Assembly: GCF_003144195.1 (NCBI RefSeq) | Contig: NW_020290051.1 | Location: 58,974 to 122,973, forward strand | From: Ceraceosorus guamensis | Taxonomy: Eukaryota; Basidiomycota; Exobasidiomycetes; Ceraceosorales; Ceraceosoraceae | Direction: 5' to 3' | DNA length: 64,000 nt | Notes under the pieces: generated by a model | What the model saw: only the letters and a program-made list of their open reading frames with translations | What the model was told of the DNA's origin: nothing | The model's database searches: none | Translations under genes and position numbers: made by a program | Shown: one piece after another, positions 46,143 to 56,548 of the stretch | Position numbering within the stretch: position 1 is the stretch's first letter | Layout: the number at the start of each line of letters is the position of its first letter

Positions 46143-47340
46143 ATGGCACCCGACGCACGAGCGCTTCTGCGAGCACGAGCGGCGGCAGCAGCAGCTTCTG
46201 CGCAGAGCAGCTCCTCGGCCGCACCCTCTGGATCCACCAACGTCCATGCTGCCTCTGCTTCCGAGAAATCTTCTGCCAGCAGCTCGGTGTCGGGCATCTC
46301 GGATCCTTACGCGGTGTATGTAGGCAGAAATCGCGCATTGCGATGCAAAGCTTGCGATGCCAGTATCAAGCACGAAGCGCTTTGGTCCTCTCACGCATCC
46401 AGCAAGAGTCACAGAGGAAACGTGACGAGGGTGAAAGCTGAGCTAAGAGAGGCTGAAGAGCAGAGAGCGGCCAATGAGGCTCGAAGTGAGCTTGTTCATG
46501 ATGCGGCTGCTGGCATAGAGACGGACAGGAAGCGAACAGCAGAGGAGTTGGAGCCCGAATCTTCGCTTTTGGGAATTGCAGGGAGGTCCGATGCATCAGA
46601 GAGCAAAAGGCAAAGAACAACACACAGCTCGCATGACGAACATCGTATGGAGGAGGACGGCGAATGGGCCAGATTTCAGGCGGAAGTGCTCAATGCTCCC
46701 TCCACCTCCGAAAGTGGAGTGGCGAAGTACGTCGACTCGACCATCGAAGTAGCTCCTGTCCTTCGCAGCCAGAATGGATCCGTGCCCTCGCAGAGCGAGC
46801 AAGCGCAGCAGCCTGAAGAAATTGAAGAGGCCGGTGCGGTGGAGACGGAGGACGAGAAAAGGGAAAGGCTGGACAAGGAGGCAAAAGAGGAGATTTACGC
46901 AAGAATGGAGGAGGAACAGAGGCTGCAGGATGAAGCCGACGAGAGGTGAGTCACATTACGTTCCGCAGATGTCTTGTTGGCTCGTGCAAATGTACAGGCG
47001 GCGAAGAGACGTCTGTGCTGCCCTTAGAGATGGCCGCAAGTATACTGGCTCGAGTAGCAGAGAACAATGCCCCAAGGTTGTCCATCGCAAGGGGTCCGAG
47101 GTCAAGCTCACTGTTCAATCAGCCGCAGGCTCGACACGTATCCCTCCTCTCCCTCTTCGCTCACCTCTTCTTTCGTCGTTGATCCGCCCCTCTCCTCCCA
47201 ACAACAGAGTGACAGCACTTCGCGCGCGCCTAGATCGCTTGAAAGCTGTTCGGTCAGCGCGTCAAAAGCTGGCTGGCGAATCAGCAGCACGAGGAAAGCC
47301 TAATGGAAGCAGTCTCCTGTCCTCGAAGAGAGGCTCCTGA
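46143..47340 (+). CDS. ZNF830/CCDC16-like zinc-finger protein
   Basis: Two exons (46143-46945, 47208-47340) give 311 residues in phase. A matrin-type C2H2 finger lies at about residues 63-85: LRCKACDASIKHEALWSSH followed by the second His in SKSHRGN. An acidic/charged region and a Glu/Arg-rich coiled-coil helix follow (DEKRERLDKEAKEEIYARME), continuing over the splice into VTALRARLDRLKAVRSARQK. This layout, one N-terminal matrin-type finger plus a C-terminal coiled coil, matches the ZNF830/CCDC16 family, linked in other eukaryotes to pre-mRNA splicing and genome stability. The family assignment is fairly good; the cellular role here is inference. Confidence 0.78.
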
Positions 47341-47609
47341 ACCGCAAAATTCGGCGTAGTCAGGCCCAGGTCACTCAGTCTTTTTGGATTTACGCTTGTC
47401 GCTCAGCGAATCATCCAAAACGGTTTCTCGACAATGTGATTACGCCTTGTACTTGTAGCCTAAAGCGGCGATGCCGGACGGTGTGGGAATTACACAAAGA
47501 GAGGTGACGCCTGCGCAGAAGTAAGTCAGACAATCTCAGTCAAGTACACGTCCGGATACCTTTTCGCTTGGACGCTTCTGGACGTCTAGCGGTTCTGTAG
47601 ACGCTCGGC

Positions 47610-50600
47610 TCATTCATTCGTGACTTTGCGACGTTTGGAAGGTTCCTGCTGATCCCAGCGCGAGGTGCTATGCGCCATTCGACCTTCCAAAGTAGGAAGC
47701 GGCGCGTCAAAGATGCGACCAGATAGCGGGCCAGCGGCAGCTGCTCTCTTGTTGATGACAGGGGAAGATGTGCGAGGTCGACTGGAAGCAGCGGCTTTGC
47801 TTTGCCTCTCATCGATTGCTCCGCGCGAGCTGACGGTGTTGCTTTCGGAGGCTTCGGTGTTGCCGGGACTTTGTAGCTGGTCATCTGTTGGGCCAAAGGC
47901 GATGCCGATCTGGTATTCGTCCGCGGCATCCTGTGCAAATGTGCTAGATGGCGGCGCAAGGCCTTGAACGGGATGATAGCTGCCAGGGTCGCCTGTGCCG
48001 AGCACACTGAGCCGCATCTGCTCTGGTTGACGGGATCTACGCGTCTGACTTGCCGAAGGCATCGCGTAAGCTTGGGCGCTCGGGGCGATCGGTAAGTCAT
48101 TAATCCGTCCAGGACGATGCGAGGAAGGAGACCAAGGCTCCGGGCGCTCCACATGATCCTCTTGATGACCGCGACCCCTAGCTCCATTGTAGCGGTCTAG
48201 CTGTGCGTCAAGATCGCGCGTAGAAGAGTGCACCGAAGCATTGCGCGAACTCCAAGACGGATTTGACGTGTTGTTGAGGCCACCCAACGAGTCTTGATGC
48301 AGATGTTCGCCGGTGGCAGGGGCCATTTTTGGGGGCTGCATGTCACCCTCGAGGATAGGCACTCCGGCGTACGGGTCTGCAAATGGTACCGTGATATTTT
48401 GCGCGGTCTGCAGATTGAAAAGCTTACCACCGTTCGCGATGATGAGCCTCTGCTTGTGTCTGAAGCCCAGCAAGATGAGTTGAGGATCCATATTCAAATC
48501 TACAATGAAGTTCACTTTGAGCGCGGCAGTCGATGCACCGCGGAGCGTGTCCAGCCTTTCGAAGTCGGCGAATTTCAAGGTGAGCGTCACGCCCCGAGAG
48601 CCTCTGGGTAGGTCGGAAGGCAGACCTGTGTCTATGGCGCAAGCAGCTCGGTGTCCAATGCGACCTTCGGTCGACATCTTGGGATCGAAGCCGACGCGCC
48701 AAATGCTGCCACGAATCAACGCATTTGCCCAGAGAACGCCGGGATTCCTCTTGGCTAGTCTAGCCGATGCTTGAGCAGAGGGTGGCAGCGTGCTGATTTG
48801 GACGTCGGATCTAGCTCTGATTGCGCATGGAGTCACTGAAGGGCTGGGGCCGGTGGGTGTCTTGGGCCTGAGCGCGTTTTGTGCTGAGGTAGCACTGCTG
48901 ACATTCGCAAGACGGTCCGATTCTCTGTTTTTAGCGAGTGGAATGCGCTCTTTCCCTTTGGCGACTGCTGAAATGGCCGAAGCTTCACCTTGCACGCCTT
49001 GTCCGGTATTGACCTGCGTCGTCCTCGTGCCAGAAGGAGAAGCAGAGGGCGCAACGAAGGCAGAGTCGTCGAATGACACGATACCGAGTCTGCTGGCAAG
49101 GGCTCGTTGCTCTTGCGGAGCTGCCAGAGGAGCAGCTTGCGGGAGGGTTGGCATAGCAGCCCTAGCCGACGCTTGGTCTACTGGCGATTGCTGGCCTCCT
49201 GGCGCCCCAGACGGTTGACTGACCAGAGATGTGGGTGATGAGGCACCAGCCACCGACACCGGCTGCGGGACACGGTGAGCAGCTGAAGCACTGTCTTGCT
49301 GCGAGACGTTGACGTGGCTTGCTGGACACAAAGCTCCAAGCTCATCGTGAAGTATCGCTGCCGAAGTTGACATCGACGAGACAGCACACTGATTCGGGGG
49401 CCCGTGAGTAGTCCTGTTCGTCGGAGGGACCTGCGCATGCACTTCCGGCTTCACCCGTAGAGCAGCTTGCGCTGCTCGCCCTTTCTTGGTGGAATTGGTT
49501 GCAGAAACAAAGGTGATCTCCTCTTCATCGACATCCAGGGGCTCCGGCTTGACGCGAGCGTACTGCGTCGGACGAACAGGAGCGGGGAGTGGTGCTGATG
49601 GCGCAACAGAGGCGGAGGTTGCTGGTGGAGTCGGGGCTGGGACGGTACACGATGGAACAGTGTGCGAGTTCGAGACTGCGGTGGAGGTGGAAGCCGCAGA
49701 GCGCACTGATGGAGGAGACAACAGAGTCTGGGGCTCCCTTACAGCCGCCTCGATGGAACGAGGAGGCATAGCCGATGGCAGAGGCAATTCCGCTGTGGAC
49801 GTCGCGCTGTTGTGTCCTTGGACTCCCACGCCAGAGTGGGCCGAATGAGTACCCTGGGACTTGGATACAGAGGTGTACAAAGAGCTGGTAGCTGGCCGTC
49901 GTTGGGATGGGATCGAATTTGAAGACGTGTCTAAGCGATTTGAGGAGGTTAAAGCGCGCCTAGAATTCCCAGATGAGTCAGCGACCTGCTGAGAATCCTG
50001 CACACCACTGGCCTGCGCACCGTTGCCGGGTGCTGCAGATTGCGTAGCACCGGTGTGAGGACAGGAATTTACGGTGCTACCGACGACAGGGACCCGCATT
50101 GCTGAAGGAATGGACCACTGTCCGGCAGATTGACCAGTCATAGCTTCAATGTTGCTAGAGTCGCTCGAGCTCAAGTGCGGTGCCGCAGAAGGGCTCGTGG
50201 GGGCTGTCTTCGTGTGTCCCGAAGCACAAGGAGCAGACGGTGTGAATGAAGAAAGGCTTGGAGCTGCCACTGTCTGCGATGCGCGTGAAAGAATTTGGAC
50301 GGGTCCTTCGCTGGTTGAAGCACTTGGCTGCTGAGCTGCGTGAGTAGCAGGGGCGGAGGAGGGCGATGCTCTCGCCTCGTCTGCCTTGCTCTGACCCTCG
50401 TCGGCCGGCGGGGCCGGGTTGAGGAGTGATGGTTGCGGCACGGTGACGGAAGAGGTCGACGCAGCCTGGTGCATAGCCGATGGAGCACCATCAGTCGGGC
50501 GCCTGACGCTGGCTTGCGCTCGGTGTCGGAGCTCGAGCACCATCAGCTTTTGAACCTTTTCTCGTGTATCGGTGTTGATCTTATGAGCGTCAGCAAGCTT

Positions 50601-51044
50601 TTGCCTAAGCTCGATGATCTCTTGCGTATTCTCGGTGTTCGTACGTTGCAAGCTGTTTATCGTTTCCTCGAGGATTCTCAGTCGCTTAGGAAGTTCGAAG
50701 CTGGTCTGATCTAGACTAGACGTGCGCTGTTCTAGACTGGTGCATCGAGACAGGATGCTGTTGATGGTGACTTCAAAGTCTCGAACATCGCCAGAAGATG
50801 AGGGGTTGGTCGAGCTCATCGTGGGTCCGGAAGCGGCTTGGGAGCTCGAGGAGGCCGGCTGTCGACTTTCATTCTGCAAATGCTGACCCATCTCGTGGAG
50901 AGATTCCGCTTGACGTACGACAAACTCCCACAACTTGTGCAAGCTGGCTTCCGTAGAAAGTCCATTGGCCGCTGCTGCCGCTGTTGAAATAGCAGCGGGG
51001 TCCATCATGGAAGGGATCGTGCTTGACTTTTTCTTCTTTGCCAT
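47610..51044 (-). CDS. Large Ser/Ala/Pro-rich protein, unknown
   Basis: A single exon of 1144 residues starting MAKKKKSSTIPSM. Residues ~30-60 look helical (LHKLWEFVVRQAESLHEMGQ). Residues ~95-175 form a coiled coil (RILEETINSLQRTNTENTQE and later heptads). A very long Ser/Thr/Pro/Ala-rich, probably disordered middle follows. Residues ~760-900 form the only other ordered-looking block: KRNPGVLWANALIRGSIWRV, GVTLTLKFADFERLDTLRG, ALKVNFIVDLNMDPQLILLG and KQRLIIANGGKLFNLQTAQN. A disordered tail ends KRRKVTNE. I do not recognise the block. It alternates hydrophobic strands and could be a small beta domain. A nuclear scaffold is possible from the basic ends, but function is unknown. Divergent from the gene at 52898. 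Confidence 0.72.
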   Translation of the reverse strand: MAKKKKSSTIPSMMDPAAISTAAAAANGLSTEASLHKLWEFVVRQAESLHEMGQHLQNESRQPASSSSQAASGPTMSSTNPSSSGDVRDFEVTINSILSRCTSLEQRTSSLDQTSFELPKRLRILEETINSLQRTNTENTQEIIELRQKLADAHKINTDTREKVQKLMVLELRHRAQASVRRPTDGAPSAMHQAASTSSVTVPQPSLLNPAPPADEGQSKADEARASPSSAPATHAAQQPSASTSEGPVQILSRASQTVAAPSLSSFTPSAPCASGHTKTAPTSPSAAPHLSSSDSSNIEAMTGQSAGQWSIPSAMRVPVVGSTVNSCPHTGATQSAAPGNGAQASGVQDSQQVADSSGNSRRALTSSNRLDTSSNSIPSQRRPATSSLYTSVSKSQGTHSAHSGVGVQGHNSATSTAELPLPSAMPPRSIEAAVREPQTLLSPPSVRSAASTSTAVSNSHTVPSCTVPAPTPPATSASVAPSAPLPAPVRPTQYARVKPEPLDVDEEEITFVSATNSTKKGRAAQAALRVKPEVHAQVPPTNRTTHGPPNQCAVSSMSTSAAILHDELGALCPASHVNVSQQDSASAAHRVPQPVSVAGASSPTSLVSQPSGAPGGQQSPVDQASARAAMPTLPQAAPLAAPQEQRALASRLGIVSFDDSAFVAPSASPSGTRTTQVNTGQGVQGEASAISAVAKGKERIPLAKNRESDRLANVSSATSAQNALRPKTPTGPSPSVTPCAIRARSDVQISTLPPSAQASARLAKRNPGVLWANALIRGSIWRVGFDPKMSTEGRIGHRAACAIDTGLPSDLPRGSRGVTLTLKFADFERLDTLRGASTAALKVNFIVDLNMDPQLILLGFRHKQRLIIANGGKLFNLQTAQNITVPFADPYAGVPILEGDMQPPKMAPATGEHLHQDSLGGLNNTSNPSWSSRNASVHSSTRDLDAQLDRYNGARGRGHQEDHVERPEPWSPSSHRPGRINDLPIAPSAQAYAMPSASQTRRSRQPEQMRLSVLGTGDPGSYHPVQGLAPPSSTFAQDAADEYQIGIAFGPTDDQLQSPGNTEASESNTVSSRGAIDERQSKAAASSRPRTSSPVINKRAAAAGPLSGRIFDAPLPTLEGRMAHSTSRWDQQEPSKRRKVTNE

Positions 51045-52897
51045 AGTGGATGAGAGGGCGGTGCAATACCTATGACGTGTCGACTAGAGAACAGGTCTGA
51101 TGGCAACGGGATGTGCTGGAACACGAATCTCACCTCTTGACTGACACCTCGCCTTACCTTTGCACTACGCTTGACCTGCTGTGGTAGGAAGGGAGCATAC
51201 ATAAGGGGCCGACGGCTTACAGGTGAGGGAAGGACCGAGGAACGCGACTGGCTCTCGATGCGGCTTCGGGCAAAAGGGAGAACAGCTTGGTGTGGCTTGA
51301 AGCCTGGACAGGAAAGAGCAACAAAGCGAGCAGACCTTTCACGATCCTTCGCTCGTATAGATGGAAGTCGCACGGGTAGCGAGCGAGGCGGAGAGGCATG
51401 TCTTTTAAACCTGCGCTTTGCTGTTGAGCAGCAGCGCAGTCACGAATCGTGAAGTCTGTCCAGCCACGAGGAAGACTGAGTGACTGAGCCTGATGCCACC
51501 CAGACTGGACTCATCAGACGAGAATACGTGTGCGACAAGACAGCACCAAGAGGCGGCCCGGCACTCGTGACTCTTTAATCTTGAATTGAGCTCTTGCTTG
51601 TACCATGCAGTGTGAGCAGCCACGCATCTCGTTTACTGTGCAGTACGTACGCCGTAGCGGTGACCTTACCTGTTGGCTGCTGAGGGCCCGCACTTTTGCC
51701 GCCCTCCCATAGAAGTACGGATCCAGGCCCGGGCTCCCAGCAAGGCAGCAGCTGACCAGCAGTCACAGCATGCAGTAACCGATCAACCTGACTCACTCGT
51801 GACTGCTCACATCCATGGCACGATCGACTCTAGCTTGATGTGAGGACAGTCACTCTTGACTCGTGGTCGACTGCTCAGTTGAGCGCGTAGCAAGGTGCGA
51901 CAGACGACAAGCATGGCGCCCTCGCGCAGCCAGCATCGATCTGATGCTTCATGGCTCGGGCCCCTTTTCGCCGCCTTCTCGTTGCATCCGCGTCTCCGTG
52001 GACCTGATAAGCCCGGCGGGCCGCTGCTTCGATCGCTATACATGAATCGCTTATTGTCAAAGTCATTTGTTTCTTGACATCATTTGATCCTCGTCCTTTC
52101 TTCATGATCCGTGATCGAGGCCCAAACGCGTAGGTCATGCATGGAACGATGAGGTGGTGAAGCATCATGCCGAGCTACAGCATAGACCCTTTGTCAAGGG
52201 TGCGCCGGTTTCATGCGAAATTGAACCACGTGATCAGGATTTGGATGGGTCGAAGTCCTTGAGCCCCTGGAGTCAGAGTTGAGTCTGCACGGAGTCAAGT
52301 CACGAGTCACGAGCATCGCTGCATGCTTGTCTGGAGGACCTCGGAGAGCACCAATTTGAACAAAACAAGAGAACTCAGAAATGGCATGAATCAAGAATCT
52401 TGAATGTCAAAGCTGAATCAGTGAATAGTATTCAAGAGTGCGCGCCTCCTCCGTTGTCCAGCGGACATACATATACATGTATATGCAGGCATGCAAAGCC
52501 TCATCAGTCACACACTTATTGAGTTTGAGTGCGCCAAGCCTCCAGGACTCGCTCCACGGATTGATGTTATCAAATTCACATTACACCATCGCCCAGCTTG
52601 TACACATTCAATGATTCAGATCCTTGATTCAATTGTAGCACTCACGAGTGAAGACCAGATTCAATTGCAGCTCCTTGTGCCGCCTCACGACCGCCACAGC
52701 TGCGGAACATTCAACCTTGGCCGGAGCTTGAGACGAGGAATCACTCAAACTTCAGTCTGAAGTCTACACACGTCCGGCAAGGATCAGCGCCAGCGTCCGA
52801 GCCTACGGAGGCCGAGCAAGCCGAGCAGGACGTAGCAGAATGCGATGGCGTCGACAGATCTTTCGCGTAGAAAGTCGGTCGTAGCAGCAGCGCCAAC
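51045..52897. promoter_or_regulatory. Long shared divergent spacer
   Basis: A 1.85 kb gap between divergent starts at 51044 (-) and 52898 (+). It carries many recurrent motifs: CAGTCACGAATCGTGAAGTC at 51438-51457, CACTCGTGACTC near 51567, CACTCGTGACTGCTCAC near 51784-51800, AGTCAAGTCACGAGTCACGA near 52293-52312, and ATCAAGAATCTTGAAT near 52390. CACGTG lies at 52227-52232, and a TACATATACATGTATATG palindromic stretch near 52468-52485. No gene is supported. Confidence 0.5.
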
Positions 52898-55800
52898 ATG
52901 ACGACATCTCTGACCGCCGCAGCGCTTGCTCAAGTTCCAAAGGGCAGTGCAGGCGACACGCGAGCCTACGTTGTCGCTGTAGCTCAAGAGAGATGGACAC
53001 CCGCACCCGCCGACCTGCGCCTCTCCCCTTTGGTCAACTCCTCCTTCGATCCCAATGCCGGCTCTGCACAGCAACGAGAAGCTCGCAATGTACACGATCG
53101 GTTCACCGGAACGCCGGCGCCGGAAAGTGCCATGCGCCCTGCACTGGTCGAAAGTCAGGCCGGTAACGTGCCCGCCACGGTCGACAAGGGTTCAAAGCAG
53201 CGCGAAAGAATCAAGCCCTTCGTATCGAGAATGGCAAAGGCGACGCAGCACGACGGCGAGCCTAAGCGCTCTTTGCACCCAGAGGGTATCGCCTCCAACG
53301 CTGGGCAGCGGCTCAAGCCTGCTGCGGAAGCAGGAGGAGACTCAACAGCGAGGGAAGTCGGGCAAAATTTGGCCAATGAAGGCCGCTCGAGGAGGAAGCG
53401 TATCTCCGCTCTGCCTTCCGGGAAAGTAGCTGCGCAGCATCTTGCTCATCTGCCATCTTCCTACTGGGCTGATGAATCGCACGTTGACTCTCGTGAGTTA
53501 AAAAAAAAATGCATCTGCGACACACGATGGCTGGTTCCAACTCATCCCGTGCCCATCCACTCTGACCTTCCGGTCCAGGTCTCGCAGCGCGCAAAAGCTC
53601 GAGGCATGAACGAAAGCTCGCTCGCCACGGAGTCGTGCCAGAAGACAGCGACAAAGACGAGCGGGTTCGCAAGCCAAAATCCGTGCAAGTGATAGACCGA
53701 TCTGTGCCGCACGCCACCCGCCTTCGTCGAGCTCACAAGGATCAGCGTCGACGTCGAAACGAAAACGCACACCATACAAGTCAGGACACGCCTTCTTCGT
53801 CAGAGCAAGAGCAGAGGTTGGGCCAAGCTGGTCAAAAGCGTGGGTCTATCACACACGACAAATGCAGGCCAAGCAGATCGCAAAAGAAGCGCAAATCAGA
53901 TGCTGCTGCGATATCTGCTTTGCCCTCAGCGCGCCGAACAAACAGGCGTCTGACTGTGAGCGGTCTAGTCTTTCACAAGCACAAATCATAGATGCTGATG
54001 CTGCTTTGACACCTTTACCTCTCAGACAAGGGTGGTTGAGCCTCGCCTCGGCCTCTTTAATCACGGTGTAAGCTCCGGTCCACCCAAAGCCAGTCGCAGA
54101 GCAAGGGGCTCACGAAGCGCTCCGACGGATCTCTGCTTCGTCGAGTCTCACTTTCTGGCGGGCAATCGTCGAGCACGGCAAATCGACCTCATAAACGACA
54201 GGGCTGAAAGGTCTCAACAAAGAGAGATGCGAAAGTCGCAGGCTGCGCCCGGGAAGCATACGCATGCGAGACAACTGTCGTCCCCTGGCTGCGCAACATC
54301 GGAGGCCGAGGACAGCAGACAGGACCAGCAGATGCGAAAGGCGGACGACCTGCTTTCGGAAGAGTCGGAGCTCACTGCTGACTCGCAGCAGCACTCGGCG
54401 TACTCTTTGGCCCTCAGAAAGCAGCGGATTCACACGCGCGCCAAGTCTGACAGCATTTCAGACCACAGTGAGGACCAGGAGGGCGTAACTGCTCAACGGA
54501 AGGCCAAAGGTGACGCATCAAGGCCAGAAAAAAGCGCCCAAAGCTATCCGATGCGCTTAAAGAATGACGAAGAAGAAGCTCGACAAGCTCTTTTCGTACT
54601 CAAACAGCAAGAAATGCTACGCGAAAGCGGGTCGCGCCGATTCAAGACGTACAGCCGAGCGTCCAGATCGGTAGTCGGGGCAGGCATGGACAAAGCACCT
54701 TACGTCGGCGAGTCTGGAGAGAGCAGTGAGAAAGAGAGTGAGGATGCACCCGCATGTTGCAAAGTCCCGCCAGTGACAATCGATAAGGTGCCATTACGCC
54801 GCACTGCTTCGTTTGAGAATGGGGAGCTTCACAGCAACAGTCACCACTCGGAAGACAGGCCTTCCTCGCCGGCAGCACCTTTGCGCCATCTTCAGCCCGG
54901 CGAGGAGGTGCTGCCGCCGCCCTTCATTCCTCCTTCGCCAGAGCACGCTTCGATCTCCCAGCACAATGCACCTCTTGCGTTTGGACCTTTTGCTCTTGGA
55001 CCGAAAAACGCCTGGAGAGCCGCTCATTCGCGGCTTGACCTGCATCACGAGCTGCGCAATGCTACCGCAGACCCTGCAAACGGACAGCGAATTCAAGCTA
55101 GGCCGCTACTTCGGCCCCTAGACAACATCGATGGACAAGGGCTCGGTGGGCTCGAGGACCTGGCTCGATCGCTTCAACCTCCACCTTTGTTTGTGGAGGG
55201 CAGGAATGCCCAGCCTGGATCTGCAGACGAAGGCTCGGTAAGCTCGCTCGACAGGCTGCTGCTTGCTTGCGAAAGGGAACAATTGGAAACCCGCGACGCA
55301 GCGAGGATGCCTCCTGTCTCGGACTTGCAAGATCATCAGCTCAGTGACGTGTCCTTCTTTATGGAGGGTGTAGACGTGGCTGTGCAAACATCGCCGCTCC
55401 CTTTGCCTCCCCTGCTACCCCGGGTTCACGACGTCGAATCTAGGCAGACACCTTCTGAGCATAGCTCGTATCGTCCCGAAGACGAGGAGATTGAACAACT
55501 GCATTTGCCTTTCACATCGATGTTGCGCGATCGCGATCACAATGTCCATTTCGACCAGGAGGACGTAGATCAGTACCCGAGCCAACACGTCAGCAGATCT
55601 AGCTCACCTTCCATGTCACTGCCGGAGCACGACGCATCCCCTGATGCGGCTCATGACCCAATAGCAGATTGCGCCTGCGCCAGCTGCTCGAGGTGGATCG
55701 TGGAACGAGACGAGGCTCTTCTGCTCGAGGACATATCGCCCCTCGAAGAGCAGGACGAGCACAGGCTCCGCATGGACTCGGAATCTCCAGCGTTCGCAGC

Positions 55801-56020
55801 ATCATCGCACGAGCATTCGCAGTCCTTGTGCTTCACTCCCGCCCACGATCATCACTTGAGCACCTCTTCGCGAGCCTACGTAGTATCAAATGAGGAGGCG
55901 TTTGCACCACGCTGGCTCAAGCCTCGAGATGCGAGCGATCGCCAGTCCCAGGTCGATGCGGATCTGATACCGCCCAAGGACTTCGATGGATGGTGGCGAC
56001 CTCTCAGACCTCTGAGGTGA
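52898..56020 (+). CDS. Large disordered protein, unknown
   Basis: Three exons (52898-53492, 53579-53955, 54026-56020) give 988 residues in phase. The protein is charged, Ser/Arg/Glu/His-rich and mostly disordered, with several basic clusters that could act as nuclear signals (SRRKRISALPS; RLRRAHKDQRRRRNEN). Short conserved-looking pieces are LGPKNAWRAAHSRLDLHHEL, SVSSLDRLLLACEREQLET and a Cys-containing CACASCSRWIVERDEALLLE near residue 880. The C-terminus PPKDFDGWWRPLRPLR is Trp-rich. No domain is recognised. The exon joins restore a continuous charged frame, supporting the model, but function is unknown. Confidence 0.68.
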
Positions 56021-56548
56021 AACACCCTCTGCTTCCAGCTCAATCATGCACGTCGATCCGATCTTTCAGGTAAGACCTGCCATCCACGTGGCGCAGGGTA
56101 GCTCAAAGCACACGTCAGCAGAGCTTACTGCACCAGACTCTCCTTTCGTGTCTCTTTGCGAGATCCCTTGATACGGACTGGACAGTCAAGACTCGGGTGC
56201 GCGGAGACGTGCTGCCCGCAAGACGTCCACTTTCATTGTACTTCCATCGCCCTTTCAAGCATGTACTCTTCCCCAACAGATCACACCTGTACTACAAAAC
56301 AATGTTAAGCGTTCAACGGAATGTCACTCGAAGATGAAGAGCAGAGCTCGAGTCGTGAGTGCTTCAGAGGCTCAAACAGGACGCTCAATTTGTAAAAGCC
56401 TCTGCTTGACGCGTGACGATTGACGATCAGCAGTATGCCACGGGGCGCGTGTGAGATCAAAGCCCCGTGAGGGTCGCATGGATTGAAAGAGGCGCACGAG
56501 TGATGCATGCTCGCAGCAATAGCGCACTGGAGCGTCCACAAGGCTCTC
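56021..56548. other. Intergenic, convergent 3' ends
   Basis: About 0.53 kb between stops of the 988-residue gene (+) and UTP3/SAS10 (-). CACGTG occurs at 56085-56090. Nothing else of note; open frames are shadows. Confidence 0.55.
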
